DNA of 64,000 bases, from positions 17,774 through 81,773 of the forward strand of contig JAQGDQ010000905.1 of the NCBI GenBank assembly GCA_030141605.1, given 5' to 3'. How positions within the stretch are numbered: position 1 is the stretch's first letter; each line of letters opens with the position of its first letter. The position numbers and the translations under genes were made by a program. The notes beneath the pieces were generated by a model. That model was not told where the DNA came from. It did no database searches and saw nothing but the letters and a program-made list of their open reading frames with translations. This document shows, one piece after another, positions 10,131 to 22,660 of the stretch. This DNA comes from Tubiluchus corallicola. Lineage: Eukaryota; Priapulida; Priapulimorpha; Priapulimorphida; Tubiluchidae.

Positions 10131-11668
10131 GTTTTTTTGCTTGAATTCTGATTTAAACTTGCAATATGTGCGCAGTTTGGTGGTCCCTTATAAGCGAGTA
10201 CCTTACACTCGAGGTTGACTGTCGTTTTTTTTGCTTGAATTCTGATTTAAACTTGCAATATGTGCGCAGTTTGGTGGTCCCTTATAAGCGAGTACCTTAC
10301 ACTCGAGGTTGACTGTCGTTTTTTTGCTTGAATTCTGATTTAAGCTTGCAATATGTGCACAGTTTGGTGGTCCCTTATAAGCGAGTACCTTACACCCGAG
10401 GTTGACTGTCGTTTTTTTGCTTGAATTCTGATTTAAACTTGCAATATGTGCGCAGTTTGGTGGTCCCTTATAAGCGAGTACCTTACACTCGAGGTTGACT
10501 GTCGTTTTTTTGCTTGAATTCTGATTTAAGCTTGCAATATGTGCGCAGTTTGGTGGTCCCTTATAAGCGAGTACCTTACACCCGAGGTTGACTGTCGTTT
10601 TTTTGCTTGAATTCTGATTTAAACTTGCAATATGTGCGCAGTTTGGTGGTCCCTTATAAGCGAGTACCTTACACCCGAGGTTGACTGTCGTTTTTTTGCT
10701 TGAATTCTGATTTAAACTTGCAATATGTGCGCAGTTTGGTGGTCCCTTATAAGCGAGTACCTTACACCCGAGGTTGACTGTCGTTTTTTTGCTTGAATTC
10801 TGATTTAAACTTGCAATATGTGCGCAGTTTGGTGGTCCCTTATAAGCTAGTACCTTACACCCGAGGTTGACTGTCGTTTTTTTGCTTGAATTCTGATTTA
10901 AACTTGCAATATGTGCGCAGTTTGGTGGTCCCTTATAAGCGAGTACCTTACACTCGAGGTTGACTGTCGTTTTTTTGCTTGAATTCTGATTTAAGCTTGC
11001 AATATGTGCGCCGTTTGGTGGTCCCTTATAAGCGAGTACCTTACACCCGAGGTTGACTGTCGTTTTTTGCTTGAATTCTGATTTAAACTTGCAATATGTG
11101 CGCCGTTTGGTGGTCCCTTATAAGCGAGTACCTTACACCCGAGGTTGACTGTCGTTTTTTTGCTTGAATTCTGATTTAAACTTGCAATATGTGCGCAGTT
11201 TGGTGGTCCCTTATAAGCGAGTACCTTACACCCGAGATTGACTGTCGTTTTTTTGCTTGAATTCTGATTTAAGCTTGCAATATGTGCGCAGTTTGGTGGT
11301 CCCTTATAAGCGAGTACCTTACACTCGAGGTTGACTGTCGTTTTTTTGCTTGAATTCTGATTTAAGCTTGCAATATGTGCGCCGTTTGGTGGTCCCTTAT
11401 AAGCGAGTACCTTACACCCGAGATTGACTGTCGTTTTTTTGCTTGAATTCTGATTTAAACTTGCAATATGTGCGCCGTTTGGTGGTCCCTTATAAGCGAG
11501 TACCTTACACCCGAGGTTGACTGTCGTTTTTTTGCTTGAATTCTGATTTAAACTTGCAATATGTGCGCAGTTTGGTGGTCCCTTATAAGCGAGTACCTTA
11601 CACCCGAGGTTGACATTCGTTTTTTTGCTTGAATTCTGATTTAAGCTTGCAATATGTGCGCAGTTTAC
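10118..11668. repeat. 93-bp satellite built on a transposon end, about 16-17 copies
   Basis: The landmark gaggttgactgtcg occurs at 10118, 10211, 10305, 10398 and onward at 93-94 bp spacing. Each unit combines about 43 bp of transposon terminus (ggtcccttataagcgagt, then cgaggttgactg) with about 50 bp of apparent flanking DNA (gcttgaattctgatttaaac, ttgcaatatgtgcgcagtt). Units differ at a few diagnostic sites: cactcg/cacccg, aaactt/aagctt and gcgcag/gcgccg. Confidence 0.96.
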
Positions 11669-11768
11669 CGTTTTCGTTATTATTACTGCCCGTTTGTTTT
11701 ATTCCTGATTATACATATATATATATATATAATAATCTAAGTTTTTCTCAGGTTAGTTGTTGAAGCTT

Positions 11769-12014
11769 TCAATATTTGTCTACCTGCCTTACGTTTGTAT
11801 GAGTCCCAGCTATCAATCTCAACGCATAGTTCTGAAGGAGATTTAATTTTAAGTAATTTTCTCTTTTGTTTTTTTGAAGTAGCGTACATCCATATAAGAA
11901 GTGTGGTAGAATTAAAGTTTTATGTATTAGTGTGTTAGTTTCCTTTGTCAGATGATCAATTTCACAATGGGATTGACACCACATGTAGTCTGCCAGTCTA
12001 CACGCAGCCGTCAT
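11769..12014 (-). pseudogene. LINE reverse transcriptase C-terminal fragment
   Basis: The minus strand encodes a segment with the typical post-catalytic LINE signature: KTLILPHFLYGCTLLQ, then LLQNYALRLIAGTHT. Only about 80 residues remain and there is no catalytic motif, so it is a 5'-truncated, dead fragment. The clade cannot be decided. Confidence 0.75.
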
Positions 12015-12295
12015 GCATTATACCGTTGCCATCATTTTTAGTTAATATTTCCTAAGCGTTATGCAAACAGAATGACACGTAGTTGGGCCCAAGTAACAAA
12101 TGAGATTGCGCAAGCTAACAGCTAAAATAAGCCAAAGATCGAAGCTTTGAAACCAAAGTCCACCGAGACTAATCATAAAACCAGTAACAGCTGCACGCTG
12201 CTGTATGAACAGAAAATCAATATTACCAATATTTTCATTTATAACGTTATTATAAAGTTATTTAAAACTGATTTTCTAGAAACCAGTTAGGTAAG

Positions 12296-12860
<565 letters not shown>

Positions 12861-13499
12861 AAAATTGGTGGTATATCATCGAATTTCTTTGTTTTGGCTA
12901 GAACGCGAGCTGCAGAATTTTCTACACGTTGCAACTTATCAAGGTAGAAGGTTACCAAGGCGAACTTATCAAGGTACTACCCCTATACTTTGCCCACAAA
13001 CAGGTCAGAAATAGACCTTTCAGACTGACATCGCGTCTATAGGTTCAGTGCAACCGCAACACCCCCCAATTTTCACTCAATATTATCAATAATATTCAAT
13101 ATTAGAAGTCTTTTTTCGTTCTTTCTTTATACTTGTATGATCCAGAACACGTGAGGGTAGTACCGTTTACTTCACAGCCCAGCACATTGGTGTATTTGGC
13201 TGTTATACGCATGCGGACACGCGCACGCGTCTGAGGCAACACAACGTACGTTGCACTGTTAGTGTCTGCTGCTAGGTAGAGAAAGTACTGTTGCTCACAC
13301 AGTTTGTTGTCAGTTGTCACGTGCTTACCGTGAATGGATCAAGCAGGAGCTGCGACAAGTTAGTTTATTAGTAAGCAAAAAATATTTTCTGAAGCAGCAG
13401 TACCCACAGTAACTTTAACTACAAGCCGCCATTGCATACTCGTCACATGAGCCTCTGCACAAGCATCACGATAAATTAGTCAGTTAAAATGATTTGACG
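12861..13499. other. No gene recognised
   Basis: A minus-strand open frame (13102-13320) ends in GSYKYKERTKKDF but starts at a non-ATG codon and shows no family signature or partner exon. Confidence 0.4.
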
Positions 13500-13857
13500 G
13501 GTGGGCTCTATGACGAGTCAGCAAAATGAATCACCAGCCCAAACTTGGCTTCACATTGGCTGCATAGTGGTTTCTCCGCCTTCCCCAAGTACGCCCTCCG
13601 TGCATTGATTTTGCTCAGTCACGCCCCCGTCCCGACACGAATTGTACTTTAATCTTAACGTTGCATTCGCGTCATATCTACACGTATATTTACCTGTCTC
13701 CATATATTATGATAAGAAGGCTTGGCTAGAGAGAAAGAGTGTAGATCGAACGCGGGAGTGCTAGGCAGGTACACGTACAAACGCTTCTTTGATAGTGAGG
13801 ATACTGTTGTGAATGGTTTGAATACGTCTGGCATTCAAGAACATACGGTAAGCTTCT
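13500..13857 (+). promoter_or_regulatory. Possible promoter and non-coding first exon
   Basis: This part is less AT-rich than its surroundings. It holds an attggctgca CCAAT-like box, an acgcccccg GC-rich box, and ends at acatacg followed by GTAAGC, a good splice donor after 13854. It could be a promoter with an untranslated first exon for a plus-strand gene whose later exons lie further right. I found no second exon, so this is tentative. Confidence 0.25.
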
Positions 13858-15584
13858 GATTTTATTTCTTCTTTAACATCCAGTTCAAAGTTTTTCTATT
13901 TCGATTAATTCATTCCGCAAAATAAGCACACGCTTTTCAGCAAAATGCATGTAAAATTTGGTCAGCGATACAAGCACAATTAACATTACAATTATACAAT
14001 GCGAATGACACGTACATAAAGTTAGCTTGTATTGGATGTGGAAGAAATAAAGGGCATTGAATAAAATGCTGTGAAAGAAATAATAGATTTGTATTCATTG
14101 TGCTTTAGACGCACTGGCGAGGGTTTATTTTATTATATAAATTACATATTAGTAAGGCTTATATATATATATATATATAGCATATAGGCTTATGTACGAG
14201 AGAAAGATCAAAACCCAGGGTTGGGGGAGCTCCATTATCAGCTCTCGTTTAAAGCTACACTGCTTAGCAGTATTTTGTTCTACATTTTATGAGGTAATTT
14301 AAAAATGATATATTTCTTTGAAACTGAAATTATATATATATATATTTATATATATTAATTCTTTATTTGTCATAAAAATGGTTCATTCATTATAATAAAA
14401 TTGAGTAACCCTCAGCGTAATCTTAAAATAACCACACTGTTCAAGACAAATGCGTCCAGTGCAGACTAAAAAAAACTAAAGTGCAAAACTAAGGCCTAAT
14501 TATATACAATAAATGAACATATTTACAAGCACCATATTAAAATATTTTTACAATTAACAGAAACATGCTTTACATTACATAAATTGCGAATTTTGGGCCC
14601 ATATTTTCTCCTTTTTTATTGTGTTCGTTTTCTTTCTATTAAATCTTGCTGTTTTGCTTCAGTACTCGACACTGCGAGTCTTAATATTGACAATTTGGTG
14701 TCATACGTACTTCTGAACACATGTTGTTGACTTCTGTCTTTCTTTTGTTTGGTTCCGTAAGTTTATTTACTGAAACGTTTCTGTGTGTATTTTCATCGGT
14801 GAAAAAGCAAACAACCAGTGAAAAACCAAACAACCAAGCAATATGTTAACAATATTTCTACAAATACAATAAAATACAATACAATACAATACAATGCAAT
14901 AATTTCTATAAAATGTGCTTCATTTTGCAACTGCTGATAATTTTTTAAAGTATTTAAGACATTTAGTATGCACGCTATGCTGATCTGTACAAAGTCATCT
15001 CTAAAGTACTGTACATTGCGCAGTTTTTTGTGCTACGTAGATTTTCTAGTTTGCCATTTTATCACCATTTTTCGTCTATTTTTATTGGCTTAAACCAAAA
15101 TAACTATTAACAGATCAAATAACTGTCAGTTTTAAAATTTTATTAATTTTAAAGGCAGAAAATATTCTCGTATCAACGGGATACAACGGGTATGAAAGGG
15201 TTAAATAAGTGTCCTTATCCGACTCTTTTACATGTTGAATCGCGATTTGTTAATAGCAGTTATTGTATTGCTAATTTTTTCAAGTATTGTAATAATAAAA
15301 GTAGCAGTTATTAGCAGAGTTATATCTAAAAAAGAATAAGAAAAACAACTTTCTATATTAATGAATAGCAAACAGTATTATGCGCCGTGTTAAATAATGT
15401 ACTTTATGCATTAGAAAGGAAAGGTTTTTTCTGTAGAGAAGCAGTGCTGTGTATAGTAAATGATATATGTGTGCGTTAAGTTCTCATAGGTACTAATAAC
15501 AGGCTTACTTTACCTTCATATACTTACCGTGTAATCTGTCTATTTACATACTAACTAATTGAACTGCATGTCTATTGTAAGTAT
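13858..15584. other. No gene recognised
   Basis: AT-rich DNA with short TA tracts near 14160 and 14333 and an (aatac)n-like tract near 14870. No exons or element ends were seen. Confidence 0.5.
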
Positions 15585-16018
15585 GTATGATGATTGATGA
15601 TGATTGATTATGATGATGATGATGGATGATGATGATGATGGATGATGATGGATGATGATGATAATGATTGATTGACGATGATGATTGATTGATTGATTGA
15701 CGATGATGATGATGATTGATTGATTGATTGACGATGATGATGATGATTGATTGATGATTGATTGATTGATTGACGATGATGATGATTGATTGATTGACGA
15801 TGATGATGATGATGATTGATTGACGATGATGATTGATTGATTGACGATGATGATGATGATGATTGATTGATTGATTGACGACGATGATGATGATGAAGGT
15901 TGATTGATTGATTGATTGACGACGATGATGATGATGATTGGTTGATTGATTGACGATGATTGATTGACTGATTGATTGATTGACGATGATTGACAATGAT
16001 GATAATAATAATAATAAC
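15585..16018. repeat. GAT/GATT compound microsatellite
   Basis: Alternating gatgatgat and gattgattgac blocks fill 430 bp. The minus-strand His/Ser/Ile/Asn-rich frames are by-products. Confidence 0.96.
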
Positions 16019-16149
16019 AAATAATACTGAAACCGGCCATAAGTCCGCATAGTTAAAATCACGTTATGATCCTTCAAGGTAGAATGACTCAAAAATTTGG
16101 TTAAACTAAATTATGACAATTCCCCTCACGTGAGAAATTTAGTTCGTGA

Positions 16150-16440
16150 AGCGAATAAGATTAGGGTTAGGGTTGGGGTGTGCTAAATTAAATTTGCCTA
16201 AATGTGTTAAATTTGTCTAAATGTGCTAAATTTGCTTAAATGTGTTAAATTTGCTAAATGTGTAAAATTTGTCTAAATGTGCTAAATTTGCTTAAATGTG
16301 CTAAATTTGCCTAAATGTGTAAAATTTAATTCGTGAAGCGAATAAGATCAGGGCTAGTGTTGGGGGTGTGCTAAATTAAATTTGGCTAAATGTGCTAAGT
16401 TTGTCTAAAGGTATTCAATTTGTCTAATGAGCTAAATTTG
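16150..16440. repeat. Degenerate short repeat with a telomere-like seed
   Basis: Variants of aaatgtgctaaatttgc repeat irregularly. At 16160-16176 there is attagggttagggttgggg, just over two TTAGGG-type units, and at 16331-16365 a second copy of the gtgaagcgaataagat block followed by a mutated version. This is too short to call a telomeric array. Confidence 0.7.
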
Positions 16441-17019
16441 TCCGTCAGGTCAAGTATGCTTTCATTACAGTGCGTCAGGTCAAGTATGCTTTCATTACAG
16501 TGCGTCAGGTCAAGTATGCTTTCATTACAGTGCCTCAGGTCAAGTATACTTTCATTACAGTGCCTCAGGTCAAGTATGCTTTCATTACAGTGCCTCAGGT
16601 CAAGTATACTTTCATTACAGTGCGTCAGCTCAAGTATAGTTTCATTACAGTGCGTCAGGTCAAGTATGCTTTCATTACAGTGTGTCAGGTCAAGTATGCT
16701 TTCATTACAGTGCCTCAGGTCAAGTATACTTTCATTACAGTGTGTCAGGTCAAGTATACTTTCATTATAGTGCGTCAAGTCAAGTATGCTTTCATTACAG
16801 TGCGTCAGGTCAAGTATGCTTTCATTACAGTGCCTCAGGTCAAGTATACTTTCATTACAGTGCCCTAGGTCAAGTATGCTTTCATTACAGTGTGTCAGGT
16901 CAAGTATGCTTTCATTACAGTGTGTCAGGTCAAGTATTCTTTCATTACAGTGCCTCAGGTGAAGGATGCTTTCATTACAGTGCCTCAGGTCAAGTATACT
17001 TTCATTACAGTGCCTCACA
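16440..17019. repeat. 30-bp minisatellite, about 19 copies
   Basis: Unit: tgcgtcaggtcaagtatgct followed by ttcattacag. Variants cluster at unit positions 2-4 (tgcg/tgcc/tgtg) and at the g/a of tatgct/tatact. Because the period is 30, several frames on both strands are open, which argues against coding. Confidence 0.97.
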
Positions 17020-17754
17020 CGTTGCATAATTATTTTGGGACACAGCAAGCCAAGCGACACTTGAACAGCACCATAATCCGTTGCCCTAATCAGTCAAGCA
17101 CCCGTACTAGCCTAAAAATTTGAAACATTCATTCACTCAACCTAAAAGACATTATCAAATCATACAGACGTTATTTACATAGTAACGATATTAGACTGGC
17201 TTAAAGGTCGTCGAAAATACAGCACAGAAGAAATGACAGCGATCTTTGAAATCTAACCCTTCTATTTACACTGTAGTTTTGTAGGTAACTAAAGATTAAA
17301 CACTTTTAATGTAGTGTCACGTAATTGAAAATCATTTATATTATATTATATTTATATTATATACATATTACATATGTCCACTTCACGTCTATTTCAAAAC
17401 GTTTTTAATGCATGGTGTCAAAAATCATGTAAAATCAACATGCATAAGTTGTGCAGTAGCAATGGCTGGACAAAAGAACCGAAACCATAATTATTGAAAA
17501 AAGATGCGAAATTGTTCAGCAAAGCAAAGCGTTCAAAGATTTGCCTTATTAACTGAGGTTTTTACCGGTGTATTATAAGTTTGTCAGCAGTTTTTAAATC
17601 AGTTCTTAGTTATGGTCACCCCTTTAGTTCACATCGAGTCTTTTGGCGCGATCCCTTCAGTGAAACCAAACTCGGTGAATCCAAATGCCGTTTGTGAATT
17701 TAGGATGTTCAATGCGATGCTTTTGTCGCTTAATTTGCCTCTAATTTAAAGTAA
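17020..17754. other. No gene recognised
   Basis: Unique AT-rich DNA; nothing identifiable. Confidence 0.5.
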
Positions 17755-17818
17755 AAGGTCCACGCTACGTGGCAAAAGGTCCACGCTACATGGCAAAAGG
17801 TCCACGCTACATGGCATT
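17755..17818. repeat. 22-bp repeat, three copies
   Basis: aaggtccacgctacatggca recurs three times with one cg/ca difference. Confidence 0.9.
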
Positions 17819-17901
17819 TTTATTTTTTCCAGTTGGTTCTCAGTCCTAGTAGATATATGTCAAATTTAGTTTGTTCACCAACCAACGACAATAATCATCT
17901 G

Positions 17902-17976
17902 CTGGAGCCGAGATGCGTAGCGGTCATGGCATTTGTTTTGTAATTCAATAGTCTGCGGTTCAAATTCAGACTCAGT
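17902..17976 (+). repeat. tRNA-like SINE head, degenerate
   Basis: An A-box-like tgcgtagcggtcatgg and a B-box-like ggttcaaattc sit at tRNA spacing, with TGT at the anticodon position (Thr-like). The stems are poor. It is probably a remnant of a tRNA-derived SINE. Confidence 0.4.
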
Positions 17977-18130
17977 TCTAGCTTTTTCACATTTCTTTTT
18001 TTGTTATTCGGCATTTTTTTCATTAGTAATACGATTAGCAGGCCTACTCTTGAGATCTGGATTATGAGTAAGTTAGTATACTCCTGATGACTATTTTTAG
18101 AACCTGTTGTAATGGCCATCTTTTGCTTAC

Positions 18131-18295
18131 ACGTTGTATAGTCACATCTGAAGTAATATTTATGGAGGCAGCTTGAATTGGTTGAATGCCCGTCCATTTG
18201 GTTGAACGTCTGCCTGATAGGTTGCCTGCCTCCTACTTCATTCCTCGTTTGCTGAAACTGCTGGATCGTGTTTCGAACACGCAAACACAGCTCAT
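18131..18295 (-). CDS. Candidate internal exon, unrecognised protein
   Basis: On the minus strand a pyrimidine-rich tract ending in gcaacag precedes 18295, and a GTAAGC donor begins at 18130. The 165-bp interval is open in the frame encoding ELCLRVRNTIQQFQQTRNEV and later HKYYFRCDYTT. Composition looks like real protein and the splice sites are good, but no family is recognised and no partner exon was found. Confidence 0.3.
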
Positions 18296-18812
18296 CTGTT
18301 GCAATTAAAAACAAAAATCATAATTAGCAAAACATCTAGTTTTGGCACCAGTTCGACTGAAGTTTTTCGACAAAAGATTGTAGTTGCTCTTTCGCATTCT
18401 CAGTAGCTCATGTTACCCTAACATCGTAGAAATTACGAATTCATGTTAAGTAGTGACGCACATTTCATTTGTGATTCTTAATTTAAACTACTGCAATAAT
18501 AATTTAGTATGTGCTGCCACCTACATTTAAAATTATTTAAAATTGAACCGAGTCAAGTTTAATCCATGTTATGGGCTTGGTCTGCGCTGCTCAGTCATCT
18601 ATGCCTGCTTGGTTTCCCATATATGGTAGTGTTGATTGCTAGTGTGTTTTACTAGCCAATCAGGTAAGCTCAGTGGGTGCATGCGACTTGGGTAGCTCTG
18701 CCAAGACCAGCTGGGCTTTCATCCCTTCTTGACCATTGCTGTTGAATGGTCACTATGTGTCTTCTATCCTGTAAATAATAGTGTAATATGTAAATAGAAA
18801 CAAAGTCTTTCA

Positions 18813-19341
18813 CAGTTCAACACAATTTCATATTCTTTGTTTCAACCACCAGGGTGAGCCAGTCTACAACAGTCTACAGTTCAATATAATTTAATATTCT
18901 TTGTTTCAACCACCAGGGTGAGCTAGTCTACAACAGTCTACAGTTCAACATAATTTAATATTCTTTGTTTCAACCACCAGGGTGAGCCAGTCTACAACAG
19001 TCTACAGTTCAACATAATTTAATATTCTTTGTTTCAACCACCAGGGTGAGCCAGTCTACACTTACTTCAGTCTCTCACAGTTCAACACAATTTCATATTC
19101 TTTGTTTCAACCACCAGGGTGAGCCAGTCTACAACAGTCTACAGTTCAACATAATTTAATATTCTTTGTTTCAACCACCAGGGTGAGCCAGTCTACAGCA
19201 GTCTACAGTTCAATATAATTTAATATTCTTTGTTTCAACCACCAGGGTGAGCCAGTCTACAACAGTCTACAGTTCAACATAATTTAATATTCTTTGTTTC
19301 AACCACCAGGGTGAGCCAGTCTACACTAACTTCAGTCTAAT
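18813..19341. repeat. 64-bp minisatellite, about 8 copies
   Basis: Units begin agttcaacataatttaatat and carry ccaccagggtgagccagtct. One unit (ending near 19080) is altered by a cttacttcagtctctc segment that also appears at the first and last units. This suggests a small higher-order pattern. Confidence 0.95.
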
Positions 19342-19427
19342 ATACTTGAAGCTATCTCATAGAAGGATTAAATTTGTAAAGTTTCTACAAGTAGTCATAA
19401 GTCTGTTACAATTTTTATTTTACATAA

Positions 19428-19667
19428 TTAGGCATTCTCGCAAGCTTCTGTGAAGAGCTCAAAAGTATGGCGGGACTGAAACCTATTCATCGTCAAAGCT
19501 ATTCTTTTCTGCTGGGGTACAAAACCAGCACAAAATATCTGCAAGTACTCAACTTTCAATAATAACCAATGGCCAAAGTTGGAGTGAGCTTTTGGTAAGA
19601 GTGGCTGAATTAAAGTTGCTTCCTCGTTCAATTTATGAATGGAGGGAAAGCGATCATTAATGATTTT
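19428..19667 (-). CDS. Last exon of an unrecognised gene
   Basis: The minus-strand exon follows a tgcatattag acceptor (AG at 19669-19668) in phase 0 and encodes 79 residues to the stop, including LNEEATLIQPLLPKAHSNFG and FAGFVPQQ-like text, ending TEACENA. A poly(A) signal (AATAAA) lies about 15-20 nt past the stop. The reading frame continues exactly from the exon at 19911-19727. I do not recognise the family. Hydrophobic stretches are short and there is no obvious membrane segment. Confidence 0.65.
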   Translation of the reverse strand, partial: KIINDRFPSIHKLNEEATLIQPLLPKAHSNFGHWLLLKVEYLQIFCAGFVPQQKRIALTMNRFQSRHTFELFTEACENA

Positions 19668-19726
19668 CTAATATGCAATTTAAAAACAAAATGGAAACGT
19701 CGTTTTGTTCAAATATTGAGTTATAC

Positions 19727-19911
19727 CTCTGCTGCAGACAAGATGGATACTTGAAGAACTACTCGCCGGGTTTTGTCATTGTATCGTACATAATCATATA
19801 CCTGTGATAGTAATGCCAAAAAATCAACTTTTATATTTTCAGGAACAATCAAATCAGCGACTGTTTCGCATGCGAGATTTTTCTCAGTTGCGTGAATGTT
19901 AGTTTTAATGC
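19727..19911 (-). CDS. Penultimate exon of the same unrecognised gene
   Basis: Bounded on the minus strand by an aactttag acceptor (AG at 19913-19912) and a GTATAA donor starting at 19726. It is 185 bp with two nucleotides completing an upstream codon, then 61 open codons including ACETVADLIVPENIKVDFLA and VYDYVRYNDKTRRVVLQVSI. It ends in phase 0, matching the next exon. The intron between them is only 59 bp. The balanced composition and matched phases make this a real coding pair. Upstream exons were not identified in the duplicated DNA beyond 19960. Confidence 0.65.
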
Positions 19912-19966
19912 CTAAAGTTAGCTGGTATTATGCTAATATTCACGAGACGAGAGTAAAAAATGAAAC

Positions 19967-20262
19967 ACTATTCTACGCAATTACCTACGGTAGATGGCAG
20001 TACCGTACAACGTCGAACGTTTCGTACACAAAGTCATCACGTGGCTCGAAGTTCTGGGTTCTCAAATCTAATAGCATTCTGACTCATAATTTATAAGGTA
20101 AGAAATTCGTGCAATATTCTACGCTATTACCTACGGTAGATGGCAGCACCGTACATCCTCGAACGTTTCGTACACAAAGTTATCACGTGGCTCGAAGTTC
20201 TGAACTTCTGGGTTCTCAAATCTAATAGCATTATGACTCATAATTTACAAGGTAAGAAACTC
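19967..20262. repeat. Tandem duplication of about 140 bp
   Basis: Two direct copies share attctacg, cctacggtagatggcag, cgaacgtttcgtacacaaag, cacgtggctcgaagttctg and tctaatagcatt. The second copy has an 11-bp internal repeat (gaacttctggg). Both contain the recurrent agatggcag(c/t)acc motif. Confidence 0.9.
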
Positions 20263-21001
20263 GTGCAAGTAAGCTGCAAACGGCAGGTGAAAATAACGCA
20301 GTTTTATTATTTAAAAGCAGTGGAGAAAGAACAGGCCACTGAACATTCAAGCTTTCCAAGGGTTGCTAGACGCCCTTATACACGGGACATGTCCCACATT
20401 TGATAATTTTGTCCCGTACCCCGTACTAACCATTCGTCGACATCCAAATGTCCCGTATTTAGTTTATTTTCAAATTTCGTAACAAATATCTATTTTTGCT
20501 ATCTTCTTACGGTTGTTTATTTCCTGTATTTCTAATTTTCTAATCTGGCAACCCTAGTTTTCCATCTTATAGCTGTTCACAACTCTGGCGTCAACACTAG
20601 GATAGCTATTCGATTATTTTATTCTCTCTTCTTGAGCTATTTATCACGTACCATAAAATGCTTAATGGAAGAAATTTTAACCAAAATAACACACAATAAC
20701 GAAAATCAAATAAGGCGCCTATTAATAAATGAAAACACTCGTTTTCTTAATTAAACTTTCACATTTTTAGAACTCGGGTAAGTCTCAGTTAAGTAAAAAA
20801 TTGACTTTAAGTCTTTCTGCAATGATATTCCAGTTTTTATCAGTTCCTCAAAAAGTGTTTCAGTTACATTCCATTGTAACCTGTAAATAAATAAGCAGTT
20901 GATGAACAACAATAACCCCAATACCTTCAAGTGTATCTTTCAATGGATTCAATGGACTATTGTATCAGTTGAAAGACACACCTGAAGAACAGAAGGTATT
21001 A
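20263..21001. other. No gene recognised
   Basis: Unique DNA. An imperfect hairpin spans about 20917-21000 (aataccttcaagtgtatctt against its near complement) immediately left of the TTAA element. Confidence 0.5.
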
Positions 21002-21005
21002 TTAA

Positions 21006-22660
21006 AGGAAAGGCAAGCACAAAAGTGGAGCAACTTAGCATGTTGGGTTTATTTTACTGTTATCACCTATACTTAGAAAATTGTAAAAAAAATCGCTATA
21101 AGCACAGAGTTAATTTATATTTTTTTCATATCTGGTGCGTATATGGTAGTTGCTATTCACTTCAAATTGTGATGTAAGATCACCTGTAAGCATGTGCTGC
21201 TTAAACTGCAGCACAAAAATATCACAACATTACCCCATATAAAGTGATTTTATGAATTACACGAGGCAATTATTGCAGTTTTATTACTAAAACCCTTCTA
21301 ACATTCTTTGCAAACTTTGAAATAAGCCCAACTTGCCAGAAGGCTTGACCTTTCCTATAAATTATATAATTTCTGCTCATATGTTTAGGGTGTAGGGAAT
21401 TTGACCAGCACAACCTTTTTAACCTGTAATTTGGTTTCTGCTGTTGCTAATAAACTTGCCGTGCAGAACAGCAATTCCTGTGACACTAATAAGTCCGTTC
21501 ACTACAATGTTTAATAAACACTTCAACTATAGGGTAGATTTAATGTAATTTCCCTCAAAGCACTGATAAGATAAGAAATGAACAGCTTTCCTGGGGAACA
21601 ATATAGAACGATACAAGAACTAATGAGAGTCCAAAGGTGGGGTACCTTTTTGTTGTTAGAAGGCCAAAATTAACTGTAATCTAGCAAGCCTTATTCAAGG
21701 AATTTCTAGCAGCTTTCAAAACATTCAAGACATTTCCAGACAGCTTTCAAATCAAGAAATTTCCAGACAGCTTTCAAATCATTCTAGAAATTTCCAGACA
21801 GCTTTCAAATCAAGAAATTTCCAGACAGCTTTTTCAAATACAGCTATTTTTTATTACCAAGTTTAAAAATAAGTTGTCTTTAAATGTCCAAAGCTTTTAA
21901 AAATGTATTAAGATAAAGAAATGCTGAATTGGAAGCACTAATGTGTTTGGACCTGGCATGTCCTTTGTGCTCATTTACTGCACAATTAATGCTTGGATCT
22001 GGCATGTCCTTTGTGCTCATTTACTGCACAATTAATGCTTGGACCTGGCATGTCCTTTGTGCTCATTTACTGCACAATTAATGCTTGGACCTGGCATGTC
22101 CTTTGTGCTCATTTACTGCACAATTAATGTTTGGACCTGGCATGTCCTTTGTGCTCATTTACTGCACAATTAATGTTTGGACCAGGCATGTCCTTTGTGC
22201 TCATTTACTGCACAATTAATGCTTGGACCAGGCATGTCCTTTGTGCTCATTTACTGCACAATTAATGCTTGGACCAGGCATGTCCTTTGTGCTCATTTAC
22301 TGCACAATTAATGCTTGGATCTGGCATGTCCTTTGTGCTCATTTACTGCACAATTAATGCTTTAAAGGAACGGTCATGTCTTCTGAAAAGTTGGGCTTAT
22401 TTCAATGTTCGCGAAACATATTAGAAGTGACGCAAGCGCCTTGTGTAATTAAGAAAATCAGATGATTCGTTGTTTTCCTGCTGTCTAATTTTCAGCCTGT
22501 ACCCCCAGTTACATCATAATTTTCAACCACCATGCCTGAAAATTTCTATTCAGAGGCAGTACATTATAAATTCATTTGCAAATTTCTTTGTTATATTTTT
22601 CTAACTTTTAGGTGATAACAGTAAAATAAACCCAACATACCGAGTGACTTGTTCTTTCCT
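21006..22660. mobile_element. TTAA-flanked inverted-repeat element, Kolobok- or piggyBac-like, 1655 bp
   Basis: Terminal inverted repeats of about 75 bp start AGGAAAGG on the left and end with the complement on the right. Their cores are identical over tgttgggtttattttactg and continue into ttatcaccta. Both ends abut TTAA (21002-21005 and 22661-22664). TTAA target duplications are typical of Kolobok and piggyBac transposons. No transposase frame is present, and a 46-bp array fills part of the interior. A second left-end-like sequence (ttaaaggaacggtcatgtc) at 22364 may mark a nested shorter relative. Confidence 0.8.
21950..22363. repeat. 46-bp minisatellite inside the TTAA element, about 9 copies
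   Basis: Unit: ttggacctggcatgtccttt, gtgctcatttactgcacaat, taatgc. Variants are limited to acctgg/accagg/atctgg and gctt/gttt. Very low divergence indicates a recent expansion. Confidence 0.96.

Noticed and set aside
16130-16160. ttcgtgaagcg, resembling the 3' end of U6 snRNA
   Set aside because: Only about 11 bases match, and no other part of U6 is present.
16395-17060. Repetitive HCNESILDLR-type frame and its plus-strand shadows
   Set aside because: Four or more frames of a 30-bp array are open at once, so no one frame is favoured.
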